DNA of 58,221 nt from Ferrovibrio sp. (GCF_017994015.1 NZ_JAGOLP010000020.1:1-58221), one strand, 5' to 3'; counted from the stretch's first letter, positions 26,200 through 34,963 are shown. A program made the numbers and translations. Notes: a model not told the origin generated them from the letters alone.

Positions 26200-26988
26200 A
26201 TGTTGCGACGCAATTGGGCCAATGTGGTCTATCCGATCATCAGCTTTGTGGTGCTGGTGATTGTGTGGAGCCTGTCGATCAAGCTGTTCCAGGTGCCGAA
26301 CTACATCCTGCCTGAACCTTCAGCGGTGTTGCGGCAACTTCACAAGGGCTATGTGCAGGGCGATTACTGGCCGCATGTTTTGTTCACACTGAAAAATACC
26401 GCCATCGGTTACTTTTTCGGTTGCAGCATCGCCATTGTGTTTGGCGCCCTGCTGGCGGAGTCGCGCAATTTCGACCGCTTCGTTTATCCCTTCATCATCG
26501 CGCTGCAATCAATGCCGAAAGTGGCGCTGGCCCCGCTGATAATTGTCTGGTTTGGCTTCGGCATGCTGTCAAAGGTGGTGATGGTGGCGCTGATCTGCTT
26601 CTTCCCCCTGTTCATCAATACCAGCGTGGGCATCAAGCAAACCCCGACGCAACTGATCGACATGATGCGGGTGTTCAAGGCGTCGCGGCTGGAAATCTTT
26701 TTCCGCGTGAAGCTGAAATCCGCCATGGGCCATATCTTCGCCGGCCTGCAAATCGGTGTTGTGCTCAGTCTGATCGGCGCCGTGGTGGCGGAATTTGTCG
26801 CCTCCACGCGCGGTCTGGGTTACCTGGTTTCCACCTCGCAGGCCAATTTTGACGTTGCCACCATGTTTGCTGCCCTGGTCGGGCTGATTGCCATCGGCAT
26901 CACGGGCACGCAGCTGGTGCGCTTTTTCCATAGTCGCGTGGTGTTCTGGGAAGCCAGCGGCAGCAGCGAAACCATCGTTTCAGAGTAA
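26200..26988 (+). CDS. SsuC/TauC-type ABC importer permease
   Basis: This 262-residue inner-membrane protein has about six hydrophobic segments. The coupling region MMRVFKASRLEIFFRVKLKSAM is the EAA motif, and GAVVAEFVASTRGLGYLVS is a family hallmark. It is the only permease in this module, so both receptors (25058, 29281) probably share it as a homodimer. AAGGAGAG precedes the ATG. Confidence 0.92.
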   Translation: MLRRNWANVVYPIISFVVLVIVWSLSIKLFQVPNYILPEPSAVLRQLHKGYVQGDYWPHVLFTLKNTAIGYFFGCSIAIVFGALLAESRNFDRFVYPFIIALQSMPKVALAPLIIVWFGFGMLSKVVMVALICFFPLFINTSVGIKQTPTQLIDMMRVFKASRLEIFFRVKLKSAMGHIFAGLQIGVVLSLIGAVVAEFVASTRGLGYLVSTSQANFDVATMFAALVGLIAIGITGTQLVRFFHSRVVFWEASGSSETIVSE

Positions 26989-27004
26989 GTCAACAGGCAG
27001 GATC

Positions 27005-28105
27005 ATGAGCGTGGCCAAAGACAAGGAAATCTGGACCATCATCGGCGCCGGCATGGGCGGCAAGGGCCTGGCGGCGCAGCTTGGCATCGATGGCCATCGC
27101 CTGCGTATCCAGGATATCGACGAGGCCCAGATTGCCGGCATGCGTGCGGCTGGCGGTTTGCATGTGGAAGGCCGTGACATCAGCTTCGCACCGGTGGAAC
27201 TGGCCACCACAGACCTGGCCGCAGCGGTGCAAGGCGCTGCTATATTGATCGTCAGCACTTATGGCAATGATCACCCCACACTGGCACGGCAATTGGCGCC
27301 GTTGCTGGAGGATGGCCAGTTGATCGTGCTGTGCCAGGGGCATTTCTGTGGCCCGCTGGTTTTCCGTTCGGCGCTGGATGCAGCCGGCTGCAAGGCGCGG
27401 GTGGATATCGCCGAGATGGATGCCTACCCCTACATGCTGCATGTCAAGACGCCAGACAGCGTCATCATGACCAGCATCAAGGAGAAATGGCATCTTGCTG
27501 CACTACCTGCTTCGCGCACAGCAGCCTGTCTGGCACGCATCCAGCATGCTTTCCCTGGCCTGGAGGCAGCCGGCACCATGCTGGAAACCGCGTTGGTCGA
27601 TCTTGGCGGCATCCTGCATGTAGGCGGCATGATCACCAATGTGGGCATGGTGGAGGGTGAGCAGAGTTACAATTTCTACGCCAACAATATGGTGCCGAGT
27701 GTGTGCAACCTGCTGCTGGCGATGGATCGGGAGCGCTTGCAGGTGGCGCAGGCCTTCGCCATCAAGACAGTGGATATCCCAACCTGGCTTGCGATCACCT
27801 ATTCCTTCCGCGACATGACGCTGCATGAAGCGTTGCAGAAGATGGCCGTGACACATTATCGCTACGCTCCGGCGCCAAAATCACTGAAGCATCGCTATCT
27901 GGTGCAGGATGTTGGCTGCGGCCTGGTGCCACTTTCGGCGCTTGGCAAGGTGGCTGGCATTGCCACGCCGGTAATAGATTCCGTGATCCAGATCGCCAAT
28001 GCGCTGACCGGGCGCGACTTCTTTGTTGAAGGCCGCAATCTCCAGGCTCTTGGCCTGGCCGGCCAGTCTATCGCCGAAATCAACACCACCATCACCGGCA
28101 ATTAG
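27005..28105 (+). CDS. Octopine/nopaline dehydrogenase-family protein, copy 1
   Basis: This 366-residue NAD(P)-dependent opine-dehydrogenase-like protein has a Rossmann motif GAGMGGKGLAAQL near residues 14-26, followed by the C-terminal opine DH domain with HVGGMITN and HRYLVQDVGCGLVPLSALG. The family interconverts an N-(carboxyalkyl)amino acid with an amino acid and a 2-oxo acid. The start ATG has CAGGAT upstream; open frame before it lies in the permease gene. A paralogue follows after 19 bases, about 60-65% identical by eye. Lying inside an importer operon, it probably acts on the imported compound. Confidence 0.86.
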   Translation: MSVAKDKEIWTIIGAGMGGKGLAAQLGIDGHRLRIQDIDEAQIAGMRAAGGLHVEGRDISFAPVELATTDLAAAVQGAAILIVSTYGNDHPTLARQLAPLLEDGQLIVLCQGHFCGPLVFRSALDAAGCKARVDIAEMDAYPYMLHVKTPDSVIMTSIKEKWHLAALPASRTAACLARIQHAFPGLEAAGTMLETALVDLGGILHVGGMITNVGMVEGEQSYNFYANNMVPSVCNLLLAMDRERLQVAQAFAIKTVDIPTWLAITYSFRDMTLHEALQKMAVTHYRYAPAPKSLKHRYLVQDVGCGLVPLSALGKVAGIATPVIDSVIQIANALTGRDFFVEGRNLQALGLAGQSIAEINTTITGN

Positions 28106-28124
28106 CCGACAGACAGGATACAGC

Positions 28125-29222
28125 ATGGCTTCGATCACCAAGCAGGATATCATCACCATTATCGGCGCCGGCATGGGCGGCAAAGGCCTGGCGGCACAGC
28201 TTGGCATCAATGGTTTCCGCCTGCGTATTCAGGATATCGATGATGCCCAGGTGGCCGGCATGCGCGCTGCCGGTGGGCTACATGTGGAAGGCCGTGACGT
28301 AACCTTCGCCCCGGTGGAGATGGCCACCACCGACCTGGCGGCTGCGGTAAAGGATGCTGCAGTGTTGATCGTCAGCACTTACGGCACGGATCATCCGGTG
28401 CTGGCGCGCCAGCTGGCGCCGCTGCTGGAAGACGGCCAGACCATTGTGCTGTGCCAGGGCCATTTCGGCGGCGCATTGCTGTTCCGTGCCGAACTGGATC
28501 GGCAGGGCTGCAAGGCCCAGGTGGATATCGCCGAGATGGATTCCTATCCCTACATGCTGCATGTGAAGACGCCCGACAGCGTCATCATGACCACGATCAA
28601 GACCAAGTGGAATCTGGTGGCAATGCCGGCGTCGCGCTCGGCCGCCGTGCTGGAACGTGTTGGCATCGCATTCCCCAATATGGTGACGGCGCCCAACCTG
28701 CTGCATACCGGCTTTGTTGATCTGGGGGCGATCTTCCATGTCGCGGGCATGGTGACCAATGTCAGCCGCGTGGAAAATGACGAAAGCTACAATTTCTACA
28801 CCGCCAACATGGTGCCCACGGTTTGTGACCTGATCGCCAAGCTGGATGCCGAGCGCGTGGCCGTGGCTGCCGCTTATGGTGCCAAGATCATGAATGTGCG
28901 CGAGTGGCTGGCGTTGACCTATACATTGGCCAATCCGACACTTCAGGAAGACATGCAGGAGATGGGCCGCACCCATTTCCGCTATGCTCCGGCGCCGAAA
29001 TCGCTCAGCCATCGGTATCTGGTGCAGGATGTGGCTTGCGGCCTGGTGCCGATTGCATGCCTTGGCCCGCTTGCCGGTGTTCCCACGCCAGCCTGCGACA
29101 CAGTGATCCGTTTTGCCAGCCTGCTCACCGGCCGCGACTTCTATGCCGAAGGCCGCAATCTGCATGCGCTTGGCTTGGAAGGCAAATCGGTGGCCGAAAT
29201 CGTCGCGACTGTCACCGGCTGA
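28125..29222 (+). CDS. Octopine/nopaline dehydrogenase-family protein, copy 2
   Basis: This 365-residue paralogue of the preceding gene keeps the dinucleotide motif GAGMGGKGLAAQL, the FHVAGMVTN segment and HRYLVQDVACGLVPI. Differences cluster in the middle of the protein (VGIAFPNMVTAPN against IQHAFPGLEAAGT), near the likely substrate site, so the two may have different amino-acid or keto-acid preferences or form a heterodimer. The upstream sequences of the two copies share an ACAG-type stretch ending in CAGGAT, consistent with tandem duplication. Confidence 0.86.
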   Translation: MASITKQDIITIIGAGMGGKGLAAQLGINGFRLRIQDIDDAQVAGMRAAGGLHVEGRDVTFAPVEMATTDLAAAVKDAAVLIVSTYGTDHPVLARQLAPLLEDGQTIVLCQGHFGGALLFRAELDRQGCKAQVDIAEMDSYPYMLHVKTPDSVIMTTIKTKWNLVAMPASRSAAVLERVGIAFPNMVTAPNLLHTGFVDLGAIFHVAGMVTNVSRVENDESYNFYTANMVPTVCDLIAKLDAERVAVAAAYGAKIMNVREWLALTYTLANPTLQEDMQEMGRTHFRYAPAPKSLSHRYLVQDVACGLVPIACLGPLAGVPTPACDTVIRFASLLTGRDFYAEGRNLHALGLEGKSVAEIVATVTG

Positions 29223-29241
29223 ATCACGCCCGAGCAAACCA

Positions 29242-29258
29242 GGCGCCGGGTTGGCGCC
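29242..29258 (+). other. Intercistronic hairpin between ODH copy 2 and SBP copy 2
   Basis: GGCGCC-gggtt-GGCGCC can form a six-base stem 22 bases before the SBP start. There is no T-tract, so it is unlikely to terminate. It could stabilise or separate the SBP message. Confidence 0.4.
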
Positions 29259-29280
29259 GCGAACAGATAAGGAGCATCCC

Positions 29281-30390
29281 ATGGCATTCGAGTTCACGGC
29301 CTTGAAGCACAAATTGGCCAGCGCCGCCCTCGCGCTTGGCGTAACTACGCTGCTGGCCGGCATTGCGCTGCCGGCATTGGCGCAGCAAAAGATCAAGCTG
29401 GGTACGCCCGCCCGCATCACCTATAGCTACGCGCCGTTTCTGATGGCCATCGAAATGGGCTATATGAAGGATGAGGGCATCGAACTGGAGATCGTAGAAT
29501 TCCTCGGTACTTCACTGCTGGTGCCGCAGGTGGCTAACAAGTCGGTGGATATCGGCTTCCCCAGCGCCGATATCGTCATTATCAACCGCCAGCCCGGCAA
29601 GGATTACATGCCGGTGCGCTTTTTCTATAACTCGGCACGCAGCAATATCTGGGAATTCGCCGTGCTGGAAGATAGCCCGATCAAGAGCATTGCCGATCTG
29701 AAAGGCAAGAAGATCGGCATTGGCGCCCTGGCCAATGGCAACGTGCCGATTACGCGCGGCATGTACAAGGAAATGGGCATGACCGCCGGCAAGGATTACG
29801 ATTTTGTACCAACCGGCGTGGGTGCGCCGGCCATCCGCGCGCTCACCAATAAGGATGTGGATGCCTTCAATGGCTTCGATGCCATCATCGCCCAGTTCGA
29901 AACTGCCGGGCTGAAAATCCGCCGCCTGGATCAGCCGACCAAGTATAGTGGCCTGCTGTCGAATGGCTTCATGGTGCATGAGGATACGCTGAAATCCAAT
30001 CCCAAGCTGCTATCCGGTTTTGGCCGGGCCATCAGCAAGGGCGTTGTGGCTTGTGAAGCCAATATGGATTTCTGCGTCCGCAACACCTGGAAGTATTACC
30101 CCAGCACTCGTGGCGACAAAGGCACCGATGCCGAGCAGCTCACTTCCGGTCGGCATATCCTGGAATCGCGTATGAAGCGTAATCTTAATTTCAATGATAT
30201 CGGCGGCGCACGGCGTTTTGGTGAATATGCGCCGCAGGTCTGGAAGGATTACATTGACGTGCTGTTTGATGGCGGTGAACTGACCAGCAAACAGATCGAT
30301 ATCAACAGTCTTTATACCAACGAGTTCGTGCCCGAATTCAACAAGTTTGATCCTGCTCAGGTGCAGGCTCAGGCCAAGGCACGGCAGTAA
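29281..30390 (+). CDS. NMT1/SsuA-type substrate-binding protein, copy 2
   Basis: This 369-residue receptor has a signal peptide ending in PALA (cleavage near residue 34) and the motifs GTPARITYSYAPF, FLGTSLLVPQVANKSVDIGF and ADLKGKKIGIGALANG. It is about 60% identical by eye to the receptor at 25058 throughout its length. Differences lie mainly in the second lobe. AAGGAG precedes the ATG. It likely shares the single permease and ATPase and widens the range of ligands. Confidence 0.9.
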   Translation: MAFEFTALKHKLASAALALGVTTLLAGIALPALAQQKIKLGTPARITYSYAPFLMAIEMGYMKDEGIELEIVEFLGTSLLVPQVANKSVDIGFPSADIVIINRQPGKDYMPVRFFYNSARSNIWEFAVLEDSPIKSIADLKGKKIGIGALANGNVPITRGMYKEMGMTAGKDYDFVPTGVGAPAIRALTNKDVDAFNGFDAIIAQFETAGLKIRRLDQPTKYSGLLSNGFMVHEDTLKSNPKLLSGFGRAISKGVVACEANMDFCVRNTWKYYPSTRGDKGTDAEQLTSGRHILESRMKRNLNFNDIGGARRFGEYAPQVWKDYIDVLFDGGELTSKQIDINSLYTNEFVPEFNKFDPAQVQAQAKARQ

Positions 30391-30394
30391 ACCG

Positions 30395-31222
30395 ATGGAT
30401 AGCGCGATGGAGGCAATCAACGTGCAGGAAAAAGCCGTGCAGCCGGCTCGCCCGGTTTTGCTCGATATCGACGGCCTTACCGTCACCTATGCCTCCTCGC
30501 GCGGTCCAGTCACGGCGGTGAACAACTTATCAACCAAGGTTCATGCCGGCGAGTTTGTCTCAGTGCTCGGCCCATCGGGTTGTGGCAAATCCACCTTGCT
30601 TGGCGTGGTTTCTGGCCTGCTCAGGCCCACGGCAGGGCAGGCCAAGCTGGAAGGCAGCGCCATCACCGGGCCGCGTGCCGATGTGGGTGTGGTGTTCCAG
30701 CGCCCGACATTGTTGCCCTGGCTCACGGTGCTGGAAAATGTGCTGGTGCCGGTGCGCACCATGCGATTGCCGGTGAAGCAATATACCGAGCGTGCCGAGG
30801 CATTGATCGAAATGGTCGGGCTGACGCGATTCCGCAACCATTATCCGAATGAATTGTCGGGCGGTATGCAGCAGCGTGTCGGCATCGTGCGCGCGCTGGT
30901 GCATGATCCCAAGCTGCTGCTGATGGACGAGCCCTTTGCCGCACTGGATGCGATGACACGCGAGAAAATGTCGCTGGAATTGCAGCGCATCTGGACCGAG
31001 GCGAAAAAAACCGTGCTGTTCATCACGCATAGTATTCCCGAAGCGGTGTTTCTCTCCGATCGTATCGTTGTGATGTCATCATCCCCCGGTCGCATTGTTG
31101 AGGATATCGCCTGCGACATCGCCCGGCCGCGTACGTTGGATACGATGGAGGAGCCAGGCTTCACCGCCGCCTGTAACCGCCTGCGCCGCCTGTTTGACAA
31201 GATCGAGGCCGCCGCGCATTGA
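30395..31222 (+). CDS. SsuB/TauB-type ABC importer ATPase
   Basis: This 275-residue ATPase has Walker A GPSGCGKSTLL, signature LSGGMQQRVGIVRAL, Walker B LLLMDEPFAALD and switch LFITHS, typical of nitrate/taurine/sulfonate importers. An ATG at 30407 is an alternative start. It is the last gene of the module and is followed eight bases later by a strong terminator. Confidence 0.93.
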   Translation: MDSAMEAINVQEKAVQPARPVLLDIDGLTVTYASSRGPVTAVNNLSTKVHAGEFVSVLGPSGCGKSTLLGVVSGLLRPTAGQAKLEGSAITGPRADVGVVFQRPTLLPWLTVLENVLVPVRTMRLPVKQYTERAEALIEMVGLTRFRNHYPNELSGGMQQRVGIVRALVHDPKLLLMDEPFAALDAMTREKMSLELQRIWTEAKKTVLFITHSIPEAVFLSDRIVVMSSSPGRIVEDIACDIARPRTLDTMEEPGFTAACNRLRRLFDKIEAAAH

Positions 31223-31229
31223 ATAGCAA

Positions 31230-31268
31230 GCAGAGCGGCCCGGCTTGCCTGGCCGCTCTGCGTTTATG
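31230..31268 (+). terminator. Rho-independent terminator after the ODH/importer operon
   Basis: GCAGAGCGGCC (31230-31240) and GGCCGCTCTGC (31251-31261) form an 11-base perfect stem with a 10-base loop. The trailing GTTTATG is a modest T-rich tail. Confidence 0.75.
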
Positions 31269-31296
31269 TAATTTAAGATATTGATATAGTTATATT

Positions 31297-31316
31297 AATT
31301 CCTGAGGCTAGGAATT
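31297..31316. promoter_or_regulatory. Inverted repeat upstream of metA
   Basis: AATTCCT-gaggct-AGGAATT is a seven-base perfect inverted repeat with a six-base spacer. It lies in the AT-rich part of the 208-base metA leader, next to TTGATA and TATATT elements. It may be an operator. A second stem (CACCTG 31379-31384 with CAGGTG 31410-31415) ends 15 bases before the metA start. I could not match the leader to a known SAM riboswitch. Confidence 0.4.
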
Positions 31317-31430
31317 CGGCCGCCGGCCTTATAAAAGAAGTGACCCGCTGCCCGGGATTTCCTCGGCCGCGGCAATTTCACCTGTGAGCCAGGCGGCGCC
31401 GCGTTACCGCAGGTGCAGCGAGACAAGCCG

Positions 31431-32348
31431 ATGCCAATCAAGATTCCTGACAATCTGCCCGCCCGTGCCACGCTGGATGCGGAAGGCGTGATGGTGATGC
31501 GCGAAACCGATGCCGTGCGTCAGGATATCCGGCCGCTGCGGATCGGGCTGCTTAATCTGATGCCGAACAAGATTCGCACCGAAACCCAGATTGCCCGGTT
31601 GCTTGGCCCCACGCCGCTGCAGGTGGAGCTGACCCTGGTGAAGATCACCAATCATGTGGCGCGTAACACACCGAGCGACCATATCATCTCTTTCTATCGC
31701 GATTGGCAGGATATTAAGGGCGAGAAATTTGACGGCTTCATCATCACTGGCGCGCCAGTGGAGACGATGCCGTTTGAGCAGGTGACCTATTGGGACGAAC
31801 TGCGCCGCATCTTCGATTGGACGCAGAGCCATGTGCATGGCTGTTTCAACATCTGCTGGGGCGCGCAGGCGGCGGTGCATCATTTCCATGGCATGCCGAA
31901 ATACCTGCTGGCAGAGAAGGCCTTCGGCGTTTATCGCCATCGCAACCTGGCGCCGGCCTCACCCTACTTGCGTGGCTTCTCGGATGATTTCGCAATCCCG
32001 GTATCACGCTGGACCGAGATGCGGCGCGAGGACATCCCCGCCGACAGCGGTCTGAGCGTGCTGATGGAATCGGACGAAGCCGGGTTATGCCTGCTTGACG
32101 ATCCGCGCCATAACTCGCTGCATATGTTCAATCATATCGAATATGATTCCAGTTCACTCAGCGAGGAATATTTCCGCGATCTGGCTGCAAACAAGCCGAT
32201 AGCCCTGCCACGCGAGTATTTTCCGAATAATGATCCGACCAGGCCGCCGGAGAATCGCTGGCGCAGTCATGCGCATCTGCTATTTGGCAACTGGATCAAC
32301 CAGCTTTATCAGACCGCGCCGTTTGATCTGGCGCAGATTGGCAAGTGA
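31431..32348 (+). CDS. metA: MetA-type homoserine O-acyltransferase, predicted acetyl-CoA-using
   Basis: This 305-residue cytoplasmic enzyme acylates homoserine in methionine synthesis. It aligns colinearly with E. coli Met[12 protein letters not shown] start, nucleophile Cys142 (FNICWGAQA), and His235 and Glu237 (FNHIEYD). Residue 111 is Glu (ITGAPVE). In characterised MetA proteins Glu here goes with acetyl-CoA and Gly with succinyl-CoA, so it is probably an O-acetyltransferase. The ATG at 31431 gives the family N-terminus; an earlier start at 31413 is less likely. The Shine-Dalgarno is weak (GCGAGA). Confidence 0.93.
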   Translation: MPIKIPDNLPARATLDAEGVMVMRETDAVRQDIRPLRIGLLNLMPNKIRTETQIARLLGPTPLQVELTLVKITNHVARNTPSDHIISFYRDWQDIKGEKFDGFIITGAPVETMPFEQVTYWDELRRIFDWTQSHVHGCFNICWGAQAAVHHFHGMPKYLLAEKAFGVYRHRNLAPASPYLRGFSDDFAIPVSRWTEMRREDIPADSGLSVLMESDEAGLCLLDDPRHNSLHMFNHIEYDSSSLSEEYFRDLAANKPIALPREYFPNNDPTRPPENRWRSHAHLLFGNWINQLYQTAPFDLAQIGK

Positions 32349-32354
32349 CCGCCG

Positions 32355-32849
32355 ATGGCGGTACGTCCGATCCTGATTTTCCCCGATCCGCGCCTGCGCC
32401 AGATGGCGCTAAAGGTTATGCGGTTTGATGCTGATCTGGCCACATTGGCCGAGGATTTGCTCGACTCCTTGCGCGCCGCGCCGGGCATCGGCATCACGGC
32501 GCCGCATCTTGGTATCCTGCAAAGGCTGGTGGTGCTTGAGCTGGATGGCCCGGGCAGCGCGCGCACTTATGTCAATCCGGAAATCATCTGGGCTTCGGCC
32601 GAAACCTGGCGCCATGCCGAAGGCAGCGTTTCTATGCCGGGTGTAACCGACGAGGTTGAACGCCCGGCGCAGATTCGTATCCGCTATCAGGATTTGACCG
32701 GTAAATATCATGAAGAAGCCGCCGAGGGCCTGCTGGCGGTGTGCCATCAGCATGAGATTGACCAGTTGGATGGTATTTTCTGGATATACCGGTTGTCGCG
32801 GCTGAAGCGCGAAAGGCTGGTGAAGCGCTACGACAAACTGCGGCCATAG
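32355..32849 (+). CDS. Peptide deformylase-like protein with lost metal ligands
   Basis: This 164-residue protein has the peptide deformylase fold, but all three motifs are altered. Motif I is GIGITAPHLG (Gln to His), motif II EGSVSM (metal-binding Cys to Ser) and motif III HEIDQ (second His ligand to Gln). Only the first His and the catalytic Glu of HExxH remain. Normal deformylases remove the N-formyl group from new proteins; this one is unlikely to bind iron in the standard way. It starts six bases after metA, so the two are probably co-expressed. Confidence 0.85.
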   Translation: MAVRPILIFPDPRLRQMALKVMRFDADLATLAEDLLDSLRAAPGIGITAPHLGILQRLVVLELDGPGSARTYVNPEIIWASAETWRHAEGSVSMPGVTDEVERPAQIRIRYQDLTGKYHEEAAEGLLAVCHQHEIDQLDGIFWIYRLSRLKRERLVKRYDKLRP

Positions 32850-32859
32850 CGATAATTAG

Positions 32860-33783
32860 TCACAGCAGCGGCAGCCGGTCGCCGTCTTTCAGGTTGTTGA
32901 GGATGTGGTCCAGGAACAGTTTTGCTGCGGGTGTTGGCAGCACGCCGCGCCGCCGCAACAGGCTGATGCGCCTTTGCACCAGCGGCTCGATCAACATGCG
33001 ATGCACCAGATGCGGATGGCCCATGCCAGGCCAGGCCAGGCCGGGCAGTGGGCTGACGCCGATGCCGGTGGCAACGATGGCCAGCACGGTGGCCGGGCTT
33101 GAAGCACGATAGGTGACCCGCGGCACAAAGCCGGATTCATGTAGCGCGGCTTCCATCTCGCGCCAGATGCCGCTGTCACGCGCCATCGCCACCAGCACGG
33201 TATTGTCGGCAGCCAGTTCGGACCATTTGACATAGCTGCGCTGGGCCAGGGGATGGTCATGCCGGCAGATCAGCGCATAGCTGTCGCTCAGCAAAGGCTC
33301 TGCCTGCAAATCCGGATCAAGATCAAGCGTGTTCGAAAGGCCAAAATCAGCGCCGCCACTGCGCACCCGCTGCATCACGGCATCGAGTTTTTCTTCCATG
33401 ATCTCCACGGTGATGCCGGGATGCGTGGCCTGAAAGCCTGGCAGCAGGCGGGGCAGCAGGCCGATTCCCACCGAAGGCAGGCAGGAGATCGTCACTTGCC
33501 CGGCCTTGCCCGCCGCCAGGTTGCTCAATTCGTCGCGCGCCTGATCAAAGGCATTGATCGCGCGTTCGGCGGTGGCGAGGAATTGGCGGCCGGTTTCGGT
33601 CAGCCGCACCCGGCGGGTGGTGCGGTCAAACAGGGCATGGCCGATTTCTGCCTCCATTTCCCGGATTGCCTGGCTCAGAGCCGGCTGGGAAATGCCCATG
33701 TGGTCAGCGGCTTTGCTGAAATTGCTGTATTTATAGGCTATGTAAAAACAATTAAGCTGTCTGAGGCTGATATTAATAGGCAT
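32860..33783 (-). CDS. LysR-family transcriptional regulator
   Basis: This 307-residue regulator has an N-terminal winged helix (LRQLNCFYIAYKYSNFSKAA, then ISQPALSQAIREMEAE) and a C-terminal periplasmic-binding-like effector domain from about residue 90. It is divergent from the rut-like importer operon at 33890, the classic LysR arrangement, and should control it. Its 3' end converges with the deformylase-like gene. The effector is probably the operon's substrate or a product. Confidence 0.93.
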   Translation of the reverse strand: MPINISLRQLNCFYIAYKYSNFSKAADHMGISQPALSQAIREMEAEIGHALFDRTTRRVRLTETGRQFLATAERAINAFDQARDELSNLAAGKAGQVTISCLPSVGIGLLPRLLPGFQATHPGITVEIMEEKLDAVMQRVRSGGADFGLSNTLDLDPDLQAEPLLSDSYALICRHDHPLAQRSYVKWSELAADNTVLVAMARDSGIWREMEAALHESGFVPRVTYRASSPATVLAIVATGIGVSPLPGLAWPGMGHPHLVHRMLIEPLVQRRISLLRRRGVLPTPAAKLFLDHILNNLKDGDRLPLL

Positions 33784-33842
33784 GGCTTATGAATATATGC
33801 AGGCAATCGATTTGTGCAAGCGCCGATTCAGGCCGCAAGCTG

Positions 33843-33852
33843 TTGTCGACAA
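33843..33852. promoter_or_regulatory. Palindrome TTGTCGACAA upstream of the rut-like operon
   Basis: This perfect 10-base palindrome fits the TNGTNNACNA pattern known for FadR-type (FCD) GntR regulators. It lies 38 bases before the SBP start. The GntR/FCD gene at the far end of this operon is a candidate binder; a chance palindrome is possible. Confidence 0.35.
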
Positions 33853-33889
33853 AAGTTGAACCCGTCCAGTGCTAGCCAAGGAGCCCACC

Positions 33890-34948
33890 ATGTCCGAACG
33901 CGATCCGGTATCCGCCCCCCTCGCCAGCCTTGCCAAGCCGACCCGTCGCCGCCTGCTCGCCGCTGCCGGCGCCGCCGGTTTGGCCGCCGCCGCTTTCCCG
34001 ATGCCCGGCCTGACGCAATCGCGCACCAAGGTGACGGTATCGGAAGCGATCCATATCGCGCTCTACACCCCGTTTTACACCGCCTTGCGCAAGAACCTGT
34101 TCGCCAAGCATGGCCTTGAGGTGGATTATTCCACGGCGGGCGGTATCGCGCTGCCGGTTTCTGTGCTGCTGGCCAACCGGGCGCAGTTTGCGCTCACCGG
34201 CACCGGCATGTCGGTGAATGCCACACTGGAGGGCGGCAAGATGCGCTGTATCGGCAAGGTGGCGGGCGGCATCTCGCTGTTTGCCATCGCCAAGCCGGGC
34301 CTGAAGATCAATTCGCTGAACGATCTGAAGGGCAAGACCATCGCCACCCTGCGTTTCCCGTCCAACACTATTTCCACCCCCACCTACATCATGCGCAGCC
34401 GCGGTGGCTTTGATCCCAAGGAAGCCGGGGTGAATTTCCTCGAATTGCCGCCGGGCGCCCAGGCTGCCGCTGTAAAGGATGGCCGCGCTGATCTGGCGAT
34501 TGCCTTCGACTGGGATGCCAGCATCGGTGTTACCCAGTTCGGCCTGGAGGTGGTGTATTCCTTTGCCGACATTCTGGGGCCGATTGCCTTCTCGTCCATC
34601 TTCGTGACCGAACAATACCTGCGCGGCAATGGCGAGACGGTGCAGAAATTCAGCAACGCTCTGGCCGAGGCGATGAAGCTGCTGCACACAGTGGATGGCA
34701 CCTTCGAGGAAGTCAGCAAGCTGGAATTCCCCAATGTGGCGCCGGATGTCCTCAAGCTCGGCTCGAAAAATTTCATGTCTGCCAAGCATGTGGTGCCGCG
34801 CAATCCGATCATCACCAAGCAGGATTGGGACGCCATCATGCAGCATGAGAGCGGCGCCGGCACTTTGAAACAGACGCTGCCCTATGAAGACCTGGTGGAT
34901 GCCAGCTTTGCCACCAAGGCGGCAGCCCAGTTTGGCCTGCCGGCTTGA
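33890..34948 (+). CDS. Substrate-binding protein with Tat-type signal, rut-like importer
   Basis: This 352-residue NMT1/SsuA-like receptor has a twin-arginine signal (TRRRLLAAAG near residues 18-27) followed by an Ala-rich hydrophobic core, suggesting export folded by the Tat pathway. AAGGAG precedes the ATG; a GTG at 33869 is less likely. IHIALYTPFYTALRKNLFAKHG and LNDLKGKTIATLRF are family motifs. Its partners are the permease at 36108 and ATPase at 37738. The enzymes between them suggest a pyrimidine-derived or ureido-type ligand. Confidence 0.88.
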   Translation: MSERDPVSAPLASLAKPTRRRLLAAAGAAGLAAAAFPMPGLTQSRTKVTVSEAIHIALYTPFYTALRKNLFAKHGLEVDYSTAGGIALPVSVLLANRAQFALTGTGMSVNATLEGGKMRCIGKVAGGISLFAIAKPGLKINSLNDLKGKTIATLRFPSNTISTPTYIMRSRGGFDPKEAGVNFLELPPGAQAAAVKDGRADLAIAFDWDASIGVTQFGLEVVYSFADILGPIAFSSIFVTEQYLRGNGETVQKFSNALAEAMKLLHTVDGTFEEVSKLEFPNVAPDVLKLGSKNFMSAKHVVPRNPIITKQDWDAIMQHESGAGTLKQTLPYEDLVDASFATKAAAQFGLPA

Positions 34949-34963
34949 TCGGAGTGCAGCAAC

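Noticed and set aside
27005..29222. Opine metallophore synthesis (CntL/CntM-like)
   Set aside because: No nicotianamine-synthase-like gene or metallophore exporter lies nearby, and the proteins read as octopine/nopaline dehydrogenase family rather than CntM.
31262..31430. SAM-II riboswitch upstream of metA
   Set aside because: This is a common element before alphaproteobacterial metA, but I could not find its conserved core segments or pseudoknot here by eye.
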